This document shows positions 17,558 through 25,464 of a stretch of DNA of 64,000 nucleotides, piece by piece. The notes under the pieces were generated by a model. It worked only from the letters and a program-made list of their open reading frames with translations. It was not told the DNA's origin and searched no databases. A program made the translations under genes and the position numbers. Source of the stretch: JAKAWQ01 sp963745975 (GTDB taxonomy: Bacteria > Pseudomonadota > Alphaproteobacteria > Acetobacterales > Acetobacteraceae); NCBI GenBank assembly GCA_963745975.1, contig CAVUZJ010000009.1, positions 1,240,001-1,304,000 of the forward strand. Direction: 5' to 3'. The first letter of the stretch is position 1, and every line of letters starts with the position of its first letter.

Positions 17558-18964
17558 TCAGGCCGCCCACTTGCGGATATCGGTGATGTGGCCGGTGATC
17601 GCGGCGGCGGCGGCCATCGCGGGGCTGGCGAGATGGGTGCGCGCCTCGGGCCCCTGGCGGCCGACGAAATTGCGGTTGGTGGTCGAGATCGAGCGCTGGC
17701 CGCGCGGCACGGTTTCGCCGTTGGCGGCGAGGCACATCGAGCAGCCGGGCTCGCGCCAGGCGAAGCCTGCGTCGCGGAAAATGCGGTCGAGCCCTTCGGC
17801 CTCGGCGTCGCGCCGCACAAGCTGCGAGCCCGGCACCACCCAGGCCTGCACGTGGGCGGCGACTTTGCGCCCGCGCACCAGCGCGGCGGCGGCGCGCAGA
17901 TCCGCGAGCCGGCCGTTGGTGCAGGAGCCGATGAAGACCCAGTCCACGCCCAGGCCCTCGAGCTGCTGATTGGGCGCGAGCGCCATGTAGGCGAGCGCCT
18001 CCTCCATGCCGCGACGGCGCACGGGGTCCTGCTCCGCGGCGGGATCGGGCACGCGCGCATCGACCGCGATGACGTGCTGCGGGCTGGTGCCCCAGGTGAT
18101 CTGCGGGGCGATCGCGGCGGCGTCGATCGCGACCTCGCGGTCGAACGTGGCGGCGGGATCGGTGGGAAGCGAGCGCCAGTAGGAAAGGGCGCGATCCCAG
18201 AGCGCTTCCTTGGGCGCGTGCGGGCGGCCGGCGAGATAGGCGTAGGATGTGTCGTCCGGCGCGATCATGCCGATCTTCGCGCCGAGCTCGATCGAGAGAT
18301 TGCAGAGCGTGAGGCGGGCCTCGACGGGCATGGCGCGCACGGCTGCGCCCGCATATTCGACGGCGTAGCCGGTGCCCGCGTCCGCGCCGATGCGACCGAT
18401 GAGATGGAGGATGAGGTCTTTTGCCGCGACGTGCGGCGAAGGCCGGCCTTCGAAGGTGACGCGCATGCGACGCGGGCGGCGCTGGTAGATCGTTTGCGTC
18501 GCCAGCACGTGGATCACCTCGGTGCGGCCGACGCCGAAACCGATCGCGCCGAGGCCGCCATGGGTGCAGGTGTGGCTGTCGCCGCAGACGATCAGAGCGC
18601 CGGGCTGGGTGAGGCCGAGCTCGGGGCCGATGACGTGCACGATGCCCTGGCCCGCATCATCGGCGCCGAACGCGCGCACGCCGGCGAGTGCGGCTTCCTC
18701 GCGAAGGCCGCGGAGCAGCGCGGCGGCGGCCGGGTTGGTTTGCTCGGTGCGGCCGGGCAGCGTGGAGACGCCGTGATCGGCGGTGGCGATGGTGAGATCG
18801 GGGCGGCGCACGCGGCGGCCGAGACGACGGACCTCGGCGAGCGTTTTCATGGCGTTCAGATCGTGGAGGAAGTGCCGATCAACGTAGAGGAGGTCGAGCC
18901 CGTCACCGAGCTCGGTCACGATATGGGCCCGCCAGACCTTTTCGATCAAAGAGAGTGGCTGCAT
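17558..18964 (-). CDS. LeuC-like hydro-lyase large subunit, pair 1
   Basis: 468-aa [4Fe-4S] aconitase-family subunit. The cluster ligands are in GSCTNGR and GCSMCLAANGE; CGDSHTCTHGGLGA forms part of the active site. The sequence DHGVSTLPGRT stands where LeuC has DHNVPT, and is shared with pairs 2 and 3. I chose ATG 18964 by alignment with the paralogues (MQPLSLIEKVWRAH); ATG 19000 has a better ribosome site (GGAAG) and is the alternative. It diverges from pair 2 across a 144-bp promoter region. Confidence 0.88.
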   Translation of the reverse strand: MQPLSLIEKVWRAHIVTELGDGLDLLYVDRHFLHDLNAMKTLAEVRRLGRRVRRPDLTIATADHGVSTLPGRTEQTNPAAAALLRGLREEAALAGVRAFGADDAGQGIVHVIGPELGLTQPGALIVCGDSHTCTHGGLGAIGFGVGRTEVIHVLATQTIYQRRPRRMRVTFEGRPSPHVAAKDLILHLIGRIGADAGTGYAVEYAGAAVRAMPVEARLTLCNLSIELGAKIGMIAPDDTSYAYLAGRPHAPKEALWDRALSYWRSLPTDPAATFDREVAIDAAAIAPQITWGTSPQHVIAVDARVPDPAAEQDPVRRRGMEEALAYMALAPNQQLEGLGVDWVFIGSCTNGRLADLRAAAALVRGRKVAAHVQAWVVPGSQLVRRDAEAEGLDRIFRDAGFAWREPGCSMCLAANGETVPRGQRSISTTNRNFVGRQGPEARTHLASPAMAAAAAITGHITDIRKWAA

Positions 18965-19037
18965 CGCGCCCAACACCGATCTCCGTACGCCCGGCTGCAT
19001 TGACGCTTCCGGCAGCGTGTGTCAGCCTCCGGGAGTT

Positions 19038-19066
19038 GTCAATCGAATTTGGCAATTCGTCAATCG
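19038..19066. promoter_or_regulatory. Divergent operator between LeuC-like genes 1 and 2
   Basis: Two direct copies of GTCAATCG (19038-19045 and 19059-19066) are 21 bp apart, two turns of the helix. Between and overlapping them is the inverted repeat CGAATT, 4 bases, AATTCG (19044-19059). The site is in the middle of the 144-bp divergent gap and is AT-rich for this genome. It probably binds a regulator of both operons; the GntR protein at 24655 is a candidate, but its own operator looks different. Confidence 0.5.
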
Positions 19067-19108
19067 TCTTGCATCTCTGTTCGCGAGCGGGACGTCAGGA
19101 AGAACGAA

Positions 19109-20521
19109 ATGCAACCGGTCGATACGCTGGTCGACAAAATCTGGCGGGCGCACGTGGTGCGCGAGCTGAACGACGGGCGCACGCTGCTCCGTATCGATCG
19201 CCAGCTCATCCATGACGGGAGCAGCCGGCAGGCGTTCGACGGCATGCGCCGGCTCGGCCGGAAGTTCCGCGATCTCGAGCTCAATCTCGGCGTCGTCGAT
19301 CACATCGTCTCGACGCTGCCGGGGCGCACGGGGGAATCGCATCCGCCCGGACGGGAGCGCATCCATGCGCTGCGCGACAATGCGCGCGAGTTCGGGCTGA
19401 CGCTCTTCGACGTCGATGATCCGCGCCAGGGCATCGTGCATGTGATCGGGCCGGAACTAGGGTTTGCGCTGCCGGGCACGACGCTGGTTTGCGGCGACAG
19501 CCACACCGCGACCAACGGGGCGCTCGGCGCGCTCGCGTGGGGGATCGGGACGACCGAGGTCATGCACGTGATGGCGGCGCAGGCGCTGCTGTTGCGCAAG
19601 CCGAAGCGGATGCGGATCCGCTTCAACGGCCGGAAGCGGCCGGGCGTGTTCGCCAAGGATCTGATCCTCCGCGTGATCGGGCGGAACGGGACCGCTGCGG
19701 CGACCGGTTTCGCGGTGGAATACGCGGGCGAGGCGATCCGCGCGCTGCCGATGGAGGCGCGCATGACGATCTGCAACATGTCGATCGAGTTCGGCGCGCG
19801 CATGGGGCTGATGGCGGTGGACGATGCGACGCTGGATTATGTGCAAGGCCGCCCGTTCGCGCCGAAGGGCGCGCTTTGGGAACGCGCGGCCGCGGTTTGG
19901 CGCGGGCTCGTCTCCGAGGACGGGGCGGAATTCGACCGCGAGATCGAGATCGACTGCGCCGCGGTTGCGCCGCAGGTGACGTGGGGCACCTCGCCGCAGG
20001 ACGTGGCGGGGATCGACGAGGCAATGCCCGATCCGGCGGAGGAAGCGGATACGCGCCGGCGCGCGGCACTCACCCGGAGCTTCACCTATATGGGCTTGGC
20101 ACCCGGGCAGCATCTCGAGGGGCTGAAAGTGGACTTCGCGTTCATCGGCTCCTGCACCAACAGCAGGCTTTCGGATTTGCAGGCGGCGGCGAGCGTGGTG
20201 CGCGGGCGCAAGGTGGCGGAGGGGGTGACCGCGCTGGTGGTGCCGGGCTCGATGACGGTGAAGGCGGAGGCCGAGGCGATCGGGCTCGACCGCATCTTCC
20301 GCGACGCGGGCTTCGAGTGGCGCAATGCGGGATGCTCGATGTGCGTGGCGAGCAACGGCGACATCGTGCCTCCGGGCAAGCGCGCGATCTCGACGACCAA
20401 CCGCAATTTCCAGCACCGGCAGGGACCGGAGAGCCGCACCCACCTGGCGAGCCCGGCGATGGTGGCGGCCGCGGCGGTGAGCGGATGCATCACCGACGTG
20501 CGCAAGCTGCTGGACGGCTGA
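19109..20521 (+). CDS. LeuC-like hydro-lyase large subunit, pair 2
   Basis: 470-aa aconitase-family [4Fe-4S] subunit with ligands in GSCTNSR and GCSMCVASNGD and active-site stretch CGDSHTATNGALGA. DHIVSTLPGRT replaces the DHNVPT of LeuC. Start ATG 19109 follows GGAAGAACGAA. It begins a two-gene operon with the small subunit 16 bp downstream. It is more like large subunit 3 than LeuC in the regions I can compare, which suggests duplication within the cluster. Confidence 0.88.
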   Translation: MQPVDTLVDKIWRAHVVRELNDGRTLLRIDRQLIHDGSSRQAFDGMRRLGRKFRDLELNLGVVDHIVSTLPGRTGESHPPGRERIHALRDNAREFGLTLFDVDDPRQGIVHVIGPELGFALPGTTLVCGDSHTATNGALGALAWGIGTTEVMHVMAAQALLLRKPKRMRIRFNGRKRPGVFAKDLILRVIGRNGTAAATGFAVEYAGEAIRALPMEARMTICNMSIEFGARMGLMAVDDATLDYVQGRPFAPKGALWERAAAVWRGLVSEDGAEFDREIEIDCAAVAPQVTWGTSPQDVAGIDEAMPDPAEEADTRRRAALTRSFTYMGLAPGQHLEGLKVDFAFIGSCTNSRLSDLQAAASVVRGRKVAEGVTALVVPGSMTVKAEAEAIGLDRIFRDAGFEWRNAGCSMCVASNGDIVPPGKRAISTTNRNFQHRQGPESRTHLASPAMVAAAAVSGCITDVRKLLDG

Positions 20522-20537
20522 GGGAGCAGAGAGGGCG

Positions 20538-21182
20538 ATGGAGCCGTTCCGCATCGTCGAGGGCGTGGCAGCGCCGATGCCGCTCGACAATATCGATACG
20601 GATGCGATCTCGCCGATGGCGGCCGGACGATCGACGGCGACCGACCTCGGCAAGATGCTGTTCGCCCATTTGCGCTACGATCTGGGCGGGGCGGAGAGGC
20701 CGGAGTTCGTGCTGAACCGGCCGCGCTACCGAGAGAGCCGGATCCTGGTTGCGGGGCGGAACTTCGGCTGCGGCAGCTCGCGCGAGCGCGCGGTGTGGGC
20801 GCTGATGCGATTCGGGATCCGCGCCGTCATCGCGCCGAGCTTTGCCGATATCTTCCGCGACAACGCCTACCAGAACGGGCTGCTGCCGGTGGTGCTGGGC
20901 GAGACGGAATGCGGGGCGCTGGCGGCGGCACTGGAGGCGGCGGCGGAACCGGTGATGGCGGTCGATCTCGAGGCGTGCCGGGTGACCTGGCCGGATGGCA
21001 GGAGGGTCGGGTTCACGGTGGCGGAGGAGCGGCGCGCCGCGCTGCTCGAGGGGCTCGAGGAGATCGACGTCATCCTGCGGATGGAAGCGGAGATCGACGC
21101 GTTCGAGCGCGGCGATCGGGAACGCAGGCCGTGGATCAAGCCCGACCGGGAAGGCGCTCAGGCGGCCGGGCGGACGATGTAG
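20538..21182 (+). CDS. LeuD-like hydro-lyase small subunit, pair 2
   Basis: 214 aa with the catalytic loop NFGCGSSRERAVWAL and entrance motif NIDTDAISP, the closest of the three to LeuD. The 3' end overlaps the convergent D-2-hydroxyacid dehydrogenase gene by 25 bp. Its length is usual for the family. The pair probably forms a heterodimer or heterotetramer with the large subunit just upstream. Confidence 0.88.
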   Translation: MEPFRIVEGVAAPMPLDNIDTDAISPMAAGRSTATDLGKMLFAHLRYDLGGAERPEFVLNRPRYRESRILVAGRNFGCGSSRERAVWALMRFGIRAVIAPSFADIFRDNAYQNGLLPVVLGETECGALAAALEAAAEPVMAVDLEACRVTWPDGRRVGFTVAEERRAALLEGLEEIDVILRMEAEIDAFERGDRERRPWIKPDREGAQAAGRTM

Positions 21183-22156
21183 CGCGCGACCTCGTCGGGC
21201 CGGCCCGCGATGACGGCGGCGATGTTCCGGGCGCAGCGCATCGCGTAGCGGCGCTGTACGCCGCTCGTGTAGGCGCCGATATGGGAGGTCGGGAGCACGG
21301 AGGGATGGCGCCTCAGGGCCCGGACGAGCTCGGTCTCTTTTGTGCCTTCAGCGGACCAGACATCGATGCAGGCGGCGGTGATCGTCCCGTCCTCGAGGGC
21401 TTGCAGGAGAGCGGCTTCATCGACGACCCCGCCGCGGGCGGTGTTCACGAGTGCGAGCGTGCGGCCGGATTTGCGGGCGCGGTCGAAGAAAGCGGCGCCG
21501 AGCAGGTTGCGGGTGGAGGGGCCGAGGGCGACGTGGAGGGAGACGACGTCCGCGCGCGCGGCGAGCTCGGCGAGATCGGCGACGGCCTCGGTGCCCGGAA
21601 GTGCGACGGGGACACCCGAGCGATTCCAGAAGAGGATTTTCTTCGCCAGACCTGAGAGAAGGCGTGCGGTTTCGGTGCCGATATGGCCGGAGCCGACGAT
21701 GCCGACCACCGCGTCCGAGAGCGAGATGCCGCGAGGGATGTCGCGCCAGGCCGCGCTCTCCGCGCCGAGCCGGCGGATGTCCCGCGGAGCGCGGCGCAGG
21801 GCGAGGACGATGAGGGCGAGCGTCCATTCGGCGACGTCGCGCGTTGCGACATCGGCGGTGCAGGAGACGGGGATCCGGCGGTCGCGCCAGAGCGCGTCGA
21901 CGTCGATGCCGTCCGAGCCGGCGCCGAACTTGGCGACGGTGCGGAGGTTGGGGAAGCGTTCGGCATCGGAGCCGGCGAAGCTGCCGAGGCCGACGACGAC
22001 GGCGGCGACGCGGGCGTGATCGGCGGCGGCGAGGGTGCGAACGACGGTGAGGCCGTGGGCGCGAAGGAGCGAAACCGCCTCCTCGACCTGCAAGAGGGAG
22101 GGCGAGTCCTGGAGATAGATGAGATCGGGATCAGGCGCGGGCGTGCAGGCGGGCAT
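21158..22156 (-). CDS. D-2-hydroxyacid dehydrogenase
   Basis: 332-aa NAD-dependent 2-hydroxyacid dehydrogenase interconverting a 2-oxo acid and a D-2-hydroxy acid. The Rossmann motif is GIVGSGHIGTETARLL; catalytic Arg lies in NTARGGVVDE and the catalytic His in TSHIGAYTSGVQRR. It resembles phosphoglycerate-dehydrogenase-type members without a regulatory domain. The start overlaps the permease by 26 bp, placing it at the end of the ABC transporter operon. It may handle the oxo-acid product of the LeuB-like enzyme. Confidence 0.85.
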   Translation of the reverse strand: MPACTPAPDPDLIYLQDSPSLLQVEEAVSLLRAHGLTVVRTLAAADHARVAAVVVGLGSFAGSDAERFPNLRTVAKFGAGSDGIDVDALWRDRRIPVSCTADVATRDVAEWTLALIVLALRRAPRDIRRLGAESAAWRDIPRGISLSDAVVGIVGSGHIGTETARLLSGLAKKILFWNRSGVPVALPGTEAVADLAELAARADVVSLHVALGPSTRNLLGAAFFDRARKSGRTLALVNTARGGVVDEAALLQALEDGTITAACIDVWSAEGTKETELVRALRRHPSVLPTSHIGAYTSGVQRRYAMRCARNIAAVIAGRPDEVARYIVRPAA

Positions 22157-22898
22157 CGACGGCGAGCAGGACGAGATTGACGACGACCATGAAGCCGGCG
22201 AGCAGCAAGGTGAGCGACATGATCAGATCGACCTGGTTGAGGCCGATCGCGTTCATCAGCAGGAAGCCGAGCCCGTTCTTCGAGCCGAACATCTCGCTCA
22301 GCAGCACGCCGAGCATGGTGCCGCCGAAGCCGAGCCTGAGGCCGGTGAACACTTCCGGGATCGTCGCCGGGAGCGCGATGGTCCAGAGAACCTGGGCGAA
22401 GCCCAAGCGCATCACCCGGGCGCTTCGGAGAAAGACGGGGCGGATGTTGCGCACGGCGCCCATGGTGAAGAGCAGGATGGGCAGGATCCCGTGCATGACC
22501 GCGAAGACGACGACGGAGAGCAGGCCGATGCCGCAGAACATCAGCACCACGGGATAGAAGACGATCTTGGGGATCGAGTAGAAGACGACGATCACCGGCT
22601 CGACCACGTCGCCCATCAGGCGGTTGAGGCCGAAAGCGACGCCCAAGGTGATGCCGAGGACGATCTCGACGACGAGCGCGATGCCGAGGGCGAGGAAGGT
22701 GGTGTAGACGTTGGGCCAGAAATCCGCCGAGAGGAGCAGCGCATAGGCGCTGCGGACGGTCGCGAGCGGCGGCGAGAGGGCGAGCGCGCCGACGAGGGCG
22801 TAGAGGATCTGCCAGGCGGCGACGAGGACGACGACAAGGATGAGCGCGTCGCCGAAGCGCTGGCTGACCGGCCGGGCGGTCGCGACCCGGTCGCTCAT
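22131..22898 (-). CDS. ABC transporter permease A (SsuC/TauC-like)
   Basis: 255-aa membrane protein with about six helices (LILVVVLVAAWQILYALVG, LALGIALVVEIVLGITLGVA and others). The EAA-loop region is FLRSARVMRLGFAQVLWTIALPATIPEVFTGL, which contacts the ATPase. It is of the BPD_transp_1 family used with NMT1-type binding proteins. The start overlaps the stop of permease B by 4 bases. Transport partner of binding proteins 1 and/or 2. Confidence 0.88.
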   Translation of the reverse strand: MSDRVATARPVSQRFGDALILVVVLVAAWQILYALVGALALSPPLATVRSAYALLLSADFWPNVYTTFLALGIALVVEIVLGITLGVAFGLNRLMGDVVEPVIVVFYSIPKIVFYPVVLMFCGIGLLSVVVFAVMHGILPILLFTMGAVRNIRPVFLRSARVMRLGFAQVLWTIALPATIPEVFTGLRLGFGGTMLGVLLSEMFGSKNGLGFLLMNAIGLNQVDLIMSLTLLLAGFMVVVNLVLLAVDARLHARA

Positions 22899-23647
22899 TG
22901 GCGCGTCCGGCGCTGGAGCAGCGAGCGCTCCCAGGCGAGGAGGGAGGTGTTGATCGCGGAGACCACCACGATCACGAGCAGGATCAGCGAATACATCTTC
23001 AGATTGTCGAAATTGTTGAAGGCGAGCGCGATCTGATAGCCGAGGCCGCTGTTGGAGAGGATGAACTCGGCGCCGAGGACGCCGACGAAGGAATAGGCGA
23101 TCGCCAGCTTCACGCCGCCGAACAGGTAGGGCGTGGCGGCCGGCAGGACGATGTGGAGGATGGTGGGCAGACGGCGCATGCCGAGCACCCGGGCGGTCTT
23201 CAACATGACGGGGGGGATGCGGTCGAGCCCGTTCAGCGTGCTGGTGATCATCGCCACCACCGCGAAGAGGAAGCCGATGACGATGATCGGGCGGCGGTTC
23301 ATGCCGAAGAAGACCAGGAACATCGGGTAGAAGACGTAGATCGGGATGGCGTAGTAGGTGGCGAGCAGGGGATCGATGCAGCGCCGCGCGCGCGGCCAGG
23401 CGTGCAGCGCGGCGCCGAGAGCGAAGCCCGCGACGACGGCGCAGGCGGCAGCGAAGATCACGTCGCCGAGGGTGGTGAAGATCTCGCCGTTGATGGTGCC
23501 GGCGCGGAGGATGTCGATGGCGCCGACCACCATCATGCTGGGCGGGATCAGCGTGAAGCGGCTGATGAGGCCGAAGCGGCAGGCGGCCTCGAGCGCGAGC
23601 AAAAAGACCGCGAAGGCGGCGATGCGGATGACGGCCGCGCGCCTCAT
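22895..23647 (-). CDS. ABC transporter permease B (SsuC/TauC-like)
   Basis: 250-aa integral membrane protein, paralogous to permease A, with EAA loop MLKTARVLGMRRLPTILHIVLPAATPYLFGG. A heterodimeric translocator is implied because two different permeases sit side by side. It begins 25 bp after the ATPase stop. In this family most transporters use one permease, so the pair is a distinguishing feature. Confidence 0.88.
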   Translation of the reverse strand: MRRAAVIRIAAFAVFLLALEAACRFGLISRFTLIPPSMMVVGAIDILRAGTINGEIFTTLGDVIFAAACAVVAGFALGAALHAWPRARRCIDPLLATYYAIPIYVFYPMFLVFFGMNRRPIIVIGFLFAVVAMITSTLNGLDRIPPVMLKTARVLGMRRLPTILHIVLPAATPYLFGGVKLAIAYSFVGVLGAEFILSNSGLGYQIALAFNNFDNLKMYSLILLVIVVVSAINTSLLAWERSLLQRRTRQ

Positions 23648-23671
23648 GCCCCGCCTCTCATACCCCGCCTT

Positions 23672-24481
23672 TCATACAGCGTGCGCGTCCACCTGGCTGG
23701 CGCGCATCGCCTTGCTCAATTCGACGCGGAGCAGCGACCAGAGATGGCTGGTGATCTCGCCGAACCGGGACTCGCTCGCCAGGCGGCTGTCGCGGTCGCG
23801 CGGCCAATGGGTCTCCAGGACGTCGAGGAAGCGGCCGGGGCGCGCGGACATCACGCCGATGCGGTCGGAGAGCATGGCGGCCTCGTCGAGCGAATGGGTG
23901 ATGAGGAGGATCGTTGCGTCGGTGGCGCGCCAAAGGGCGAGCACCTCGTCACCCATCAAGAGGCGCGTCTGCTGATCGAGCGCGCCGAAGGGCTCGTCGA
24001 GGAGGATGATGCGCGGCCGGAGCACGAGGGTGCGCGCGATGCAGACGCGCTGGCGCATGCCGCCCGAGAGCTGAACCGGATAGGCGTTCGCGAAATCGCG
24101 GAGCCCGACGAGGGCGAGCGCGTCATCGACGCGATGGCGGACCTCGCGGGCGGAGACGCCCTGGCGGCGGAGGCCGAAGCCGATATTGTCGCGCACGGAG
24201 AGCCAGGGGAAGCTCGCGTCCTCCTGGAAGACGACGCCGACCCCGTCCGGGACGGCGCCGCCGACCGGCTTGCCCTCGAACGAAACCTCGCCGACGCTCG
24301 CCGTGGTCAAGCCCGCGACGATTTCGAGCAGGGTCGATTTGCCGCATCCGGAGGGGCCGACGATCGAGAAGAATTCGCTCTTCCTGAGATCGAGATCGAT
24401 CGGGCCGAGCGCTTGCAGAGTTCCGAAGGTGCGCGTGACGTTGTGCAGGGAGACATGAACGTCCGTCATCGATTGCGTCAT
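23672..24481 (-). CDS. ABC transporter ATP-binding protein (SsuB/TauB-like)
   Basis: 269-aa ATPase with Walker A GPSGCGKST, signature LSGGMRQRV, Walker B IILLDEPFGALD and the H-loop ITHSLDEA. It energises the two-permease translocator. The first gene of the operon ATPase-permease B-permease A-dehydrogenase. The in-frame Met at residue 5 (start 24469) may be the true start. It shares a 173-bp divergent promoter region with the GntR gene. Confidence 0.9.
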   Translation of the reverse strand: MTQSMTDVHVSLHNVTRTFGTLQALGPIDLDLRKSEFFSIVGPSGCGKSTLLEIVAGLTTASVGEVSFEGKPVGGAVPDGVGVVFQEDASFPWLSVRDNIGFGLRRQGVSAREVRHRVDDALALVGLRDFANAYPVQLSGGMRQRVCIARTLVLRPRIILLDEPFGALDQQTRLLMGDEVLALWRATDATILLITHSLDEAAMLSDRIGVMSARPGRFLDVLETHWPRDRDSRLASESRFGEITSHLWSLLRVELSKAMRASQVDAHAV

Positions 24482-24608
24482 CGGCAGGGGCTCGCCCCGC
24501 AGTCTTGAAGCGTATACCGCATGCCGACCTTACCTCCGCAAGTCCGCTTGTTCGCCGGTTGACGCCGTTTTCGGCATTATGCGAATGTGGCTGAACTTGT
24601 CAAATGAC

Positions 24609-24621
24609 GACCATATTGGTC
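24609..24621. promoter_or_regulatory. Candidate GntR operator
   Basis: The perfect inverted repeat GACCA, TAT, TGGTC lies 33 bp before the GTG start of the GntR gene. FadR-subfamily sites have the form TGGT-N-ACCA or its reversal, so autoregulation and control of the divergent transporter operon are plausible. Confidence 0.5.
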
Positions 24622-24654
24622 TAGCCTCTTCTGGAAAACACAGGCACGATCGAC

Positions 24655-25464
24655 GTGAGCGACGGGACGAAGCCGATCGGCGCGGCGGAAAGCGAGGCCA
24701 ACGGTGCGGCGAAGGCACCGGCGGGCCGTCGCGGCGTGTCTCTGCGTTCCGGCGAGCTGCGCTCCGAGGAGGCCTATCGCCGGCTGCTCTCGATCATCAC
24801 CGAAGGCAGCCTCGATCCGGGCGACCGGCTCCCGAGCGAGACCGAGCTTGCGTCGCAGTTCGGCATTTCCCGCCCGCTGATCCGCCAGGCGATCAGCCGG
24901 TTGCAGGAAGGCGGCCTGATAGACGTGCGTTGGGGTGCGGGGAGCTATGTGCGCGATCGCGCCGGGATGATGGATGCGGATCCGACCTTCGGCACGGTCG
25001 AGAGCCTGACCGACGTGCGCCATGCGTTCGAGCTGCGGGAGGCGGTGGAAGGCGATGCGGCGGCGCTCGCGGCGATGCATCGGCTGCCGGGACCGCTGGC
25101 CGCGGCACGGCGGGCGCTCGAGAAGCTCGAGCGTGCGGTGCGCGAGCGCACGATCGGGGAGCAGCCGGATCTCGATTTCCATTTCGCGATTGCGGCGGCG
25201 TCCGGCAACCCGTTCTTCGAGCGGGCGCTCCGCAATATTCGCCGGCCGATGGAATTCACCATCAACCTGACACGAACGATGGCGCTCACGCATCCTGCGG
25301 AGCGGCTCAGGGTGGTGCAGGGCGAGCATGTCGCCATCATGGAGGCGGTGGAGGCCGGCGAAGCCGAGGCGGCGCGGCGCGCGATGCGCGCGCATCTGGC
25401 GAATAGCTGCACGCGGCTCTTCCTCGGCCCCGGCGCCGTCGCCGCGGGGCCGAGCGATTCATGA
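24655..25464 (+). CDS. FadR-type GntR transcriptional regulator
   Basis: 269 aa. The N-terminal winged helix (GDRLPSETELASQFGISRPLIRQAISRLQEGG) binds DNA, and the C-terminal FCD domain has metal-ligand residues in DLDFHFAIAAASG and the Glu/His of EHVAIMEAVEAGE. Such proteins sense organic acids. It starts with GTG. The stop overlaps the ATG of LeuC-like 3 (ATGA). Likely the specific regulator of this pathway, with a metabolite of it as effector. Confidence 0.9.
   Translation: MSDGTKPIGAAESEANGAAKAPAGRRGVSLRSGELRSEEAYRRLLSIITEGSLDPGDRLPSETELASQFGISRPLIRQAISRLQEGGLIDVRWGAGSYVRDRAGMMDADPTFGTVESLTDVRHAFELREAVEGDAAALAAMHRLPGPLAAARRALEKLERAVRERTIGEQPDLDFHFAIAAASGNPFFERALRNIRRPMEFTINLTRTMALTHPAERLRVVQGEHVAIMEAVEAGEAEAARRAMRAHLANSCTRLFLGPGAVAAGPSDS

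Noticed and set aside
16944..20521. Calling the cluster a leucine biosynthesis operon (leuCDB)
   Set aside because: No leuA, three pairs of subunits, a catabolic-style ABC importer and a GntR regulator, and shared non-LeuC motifs (STLPGRT). Gene symbols were left empty.
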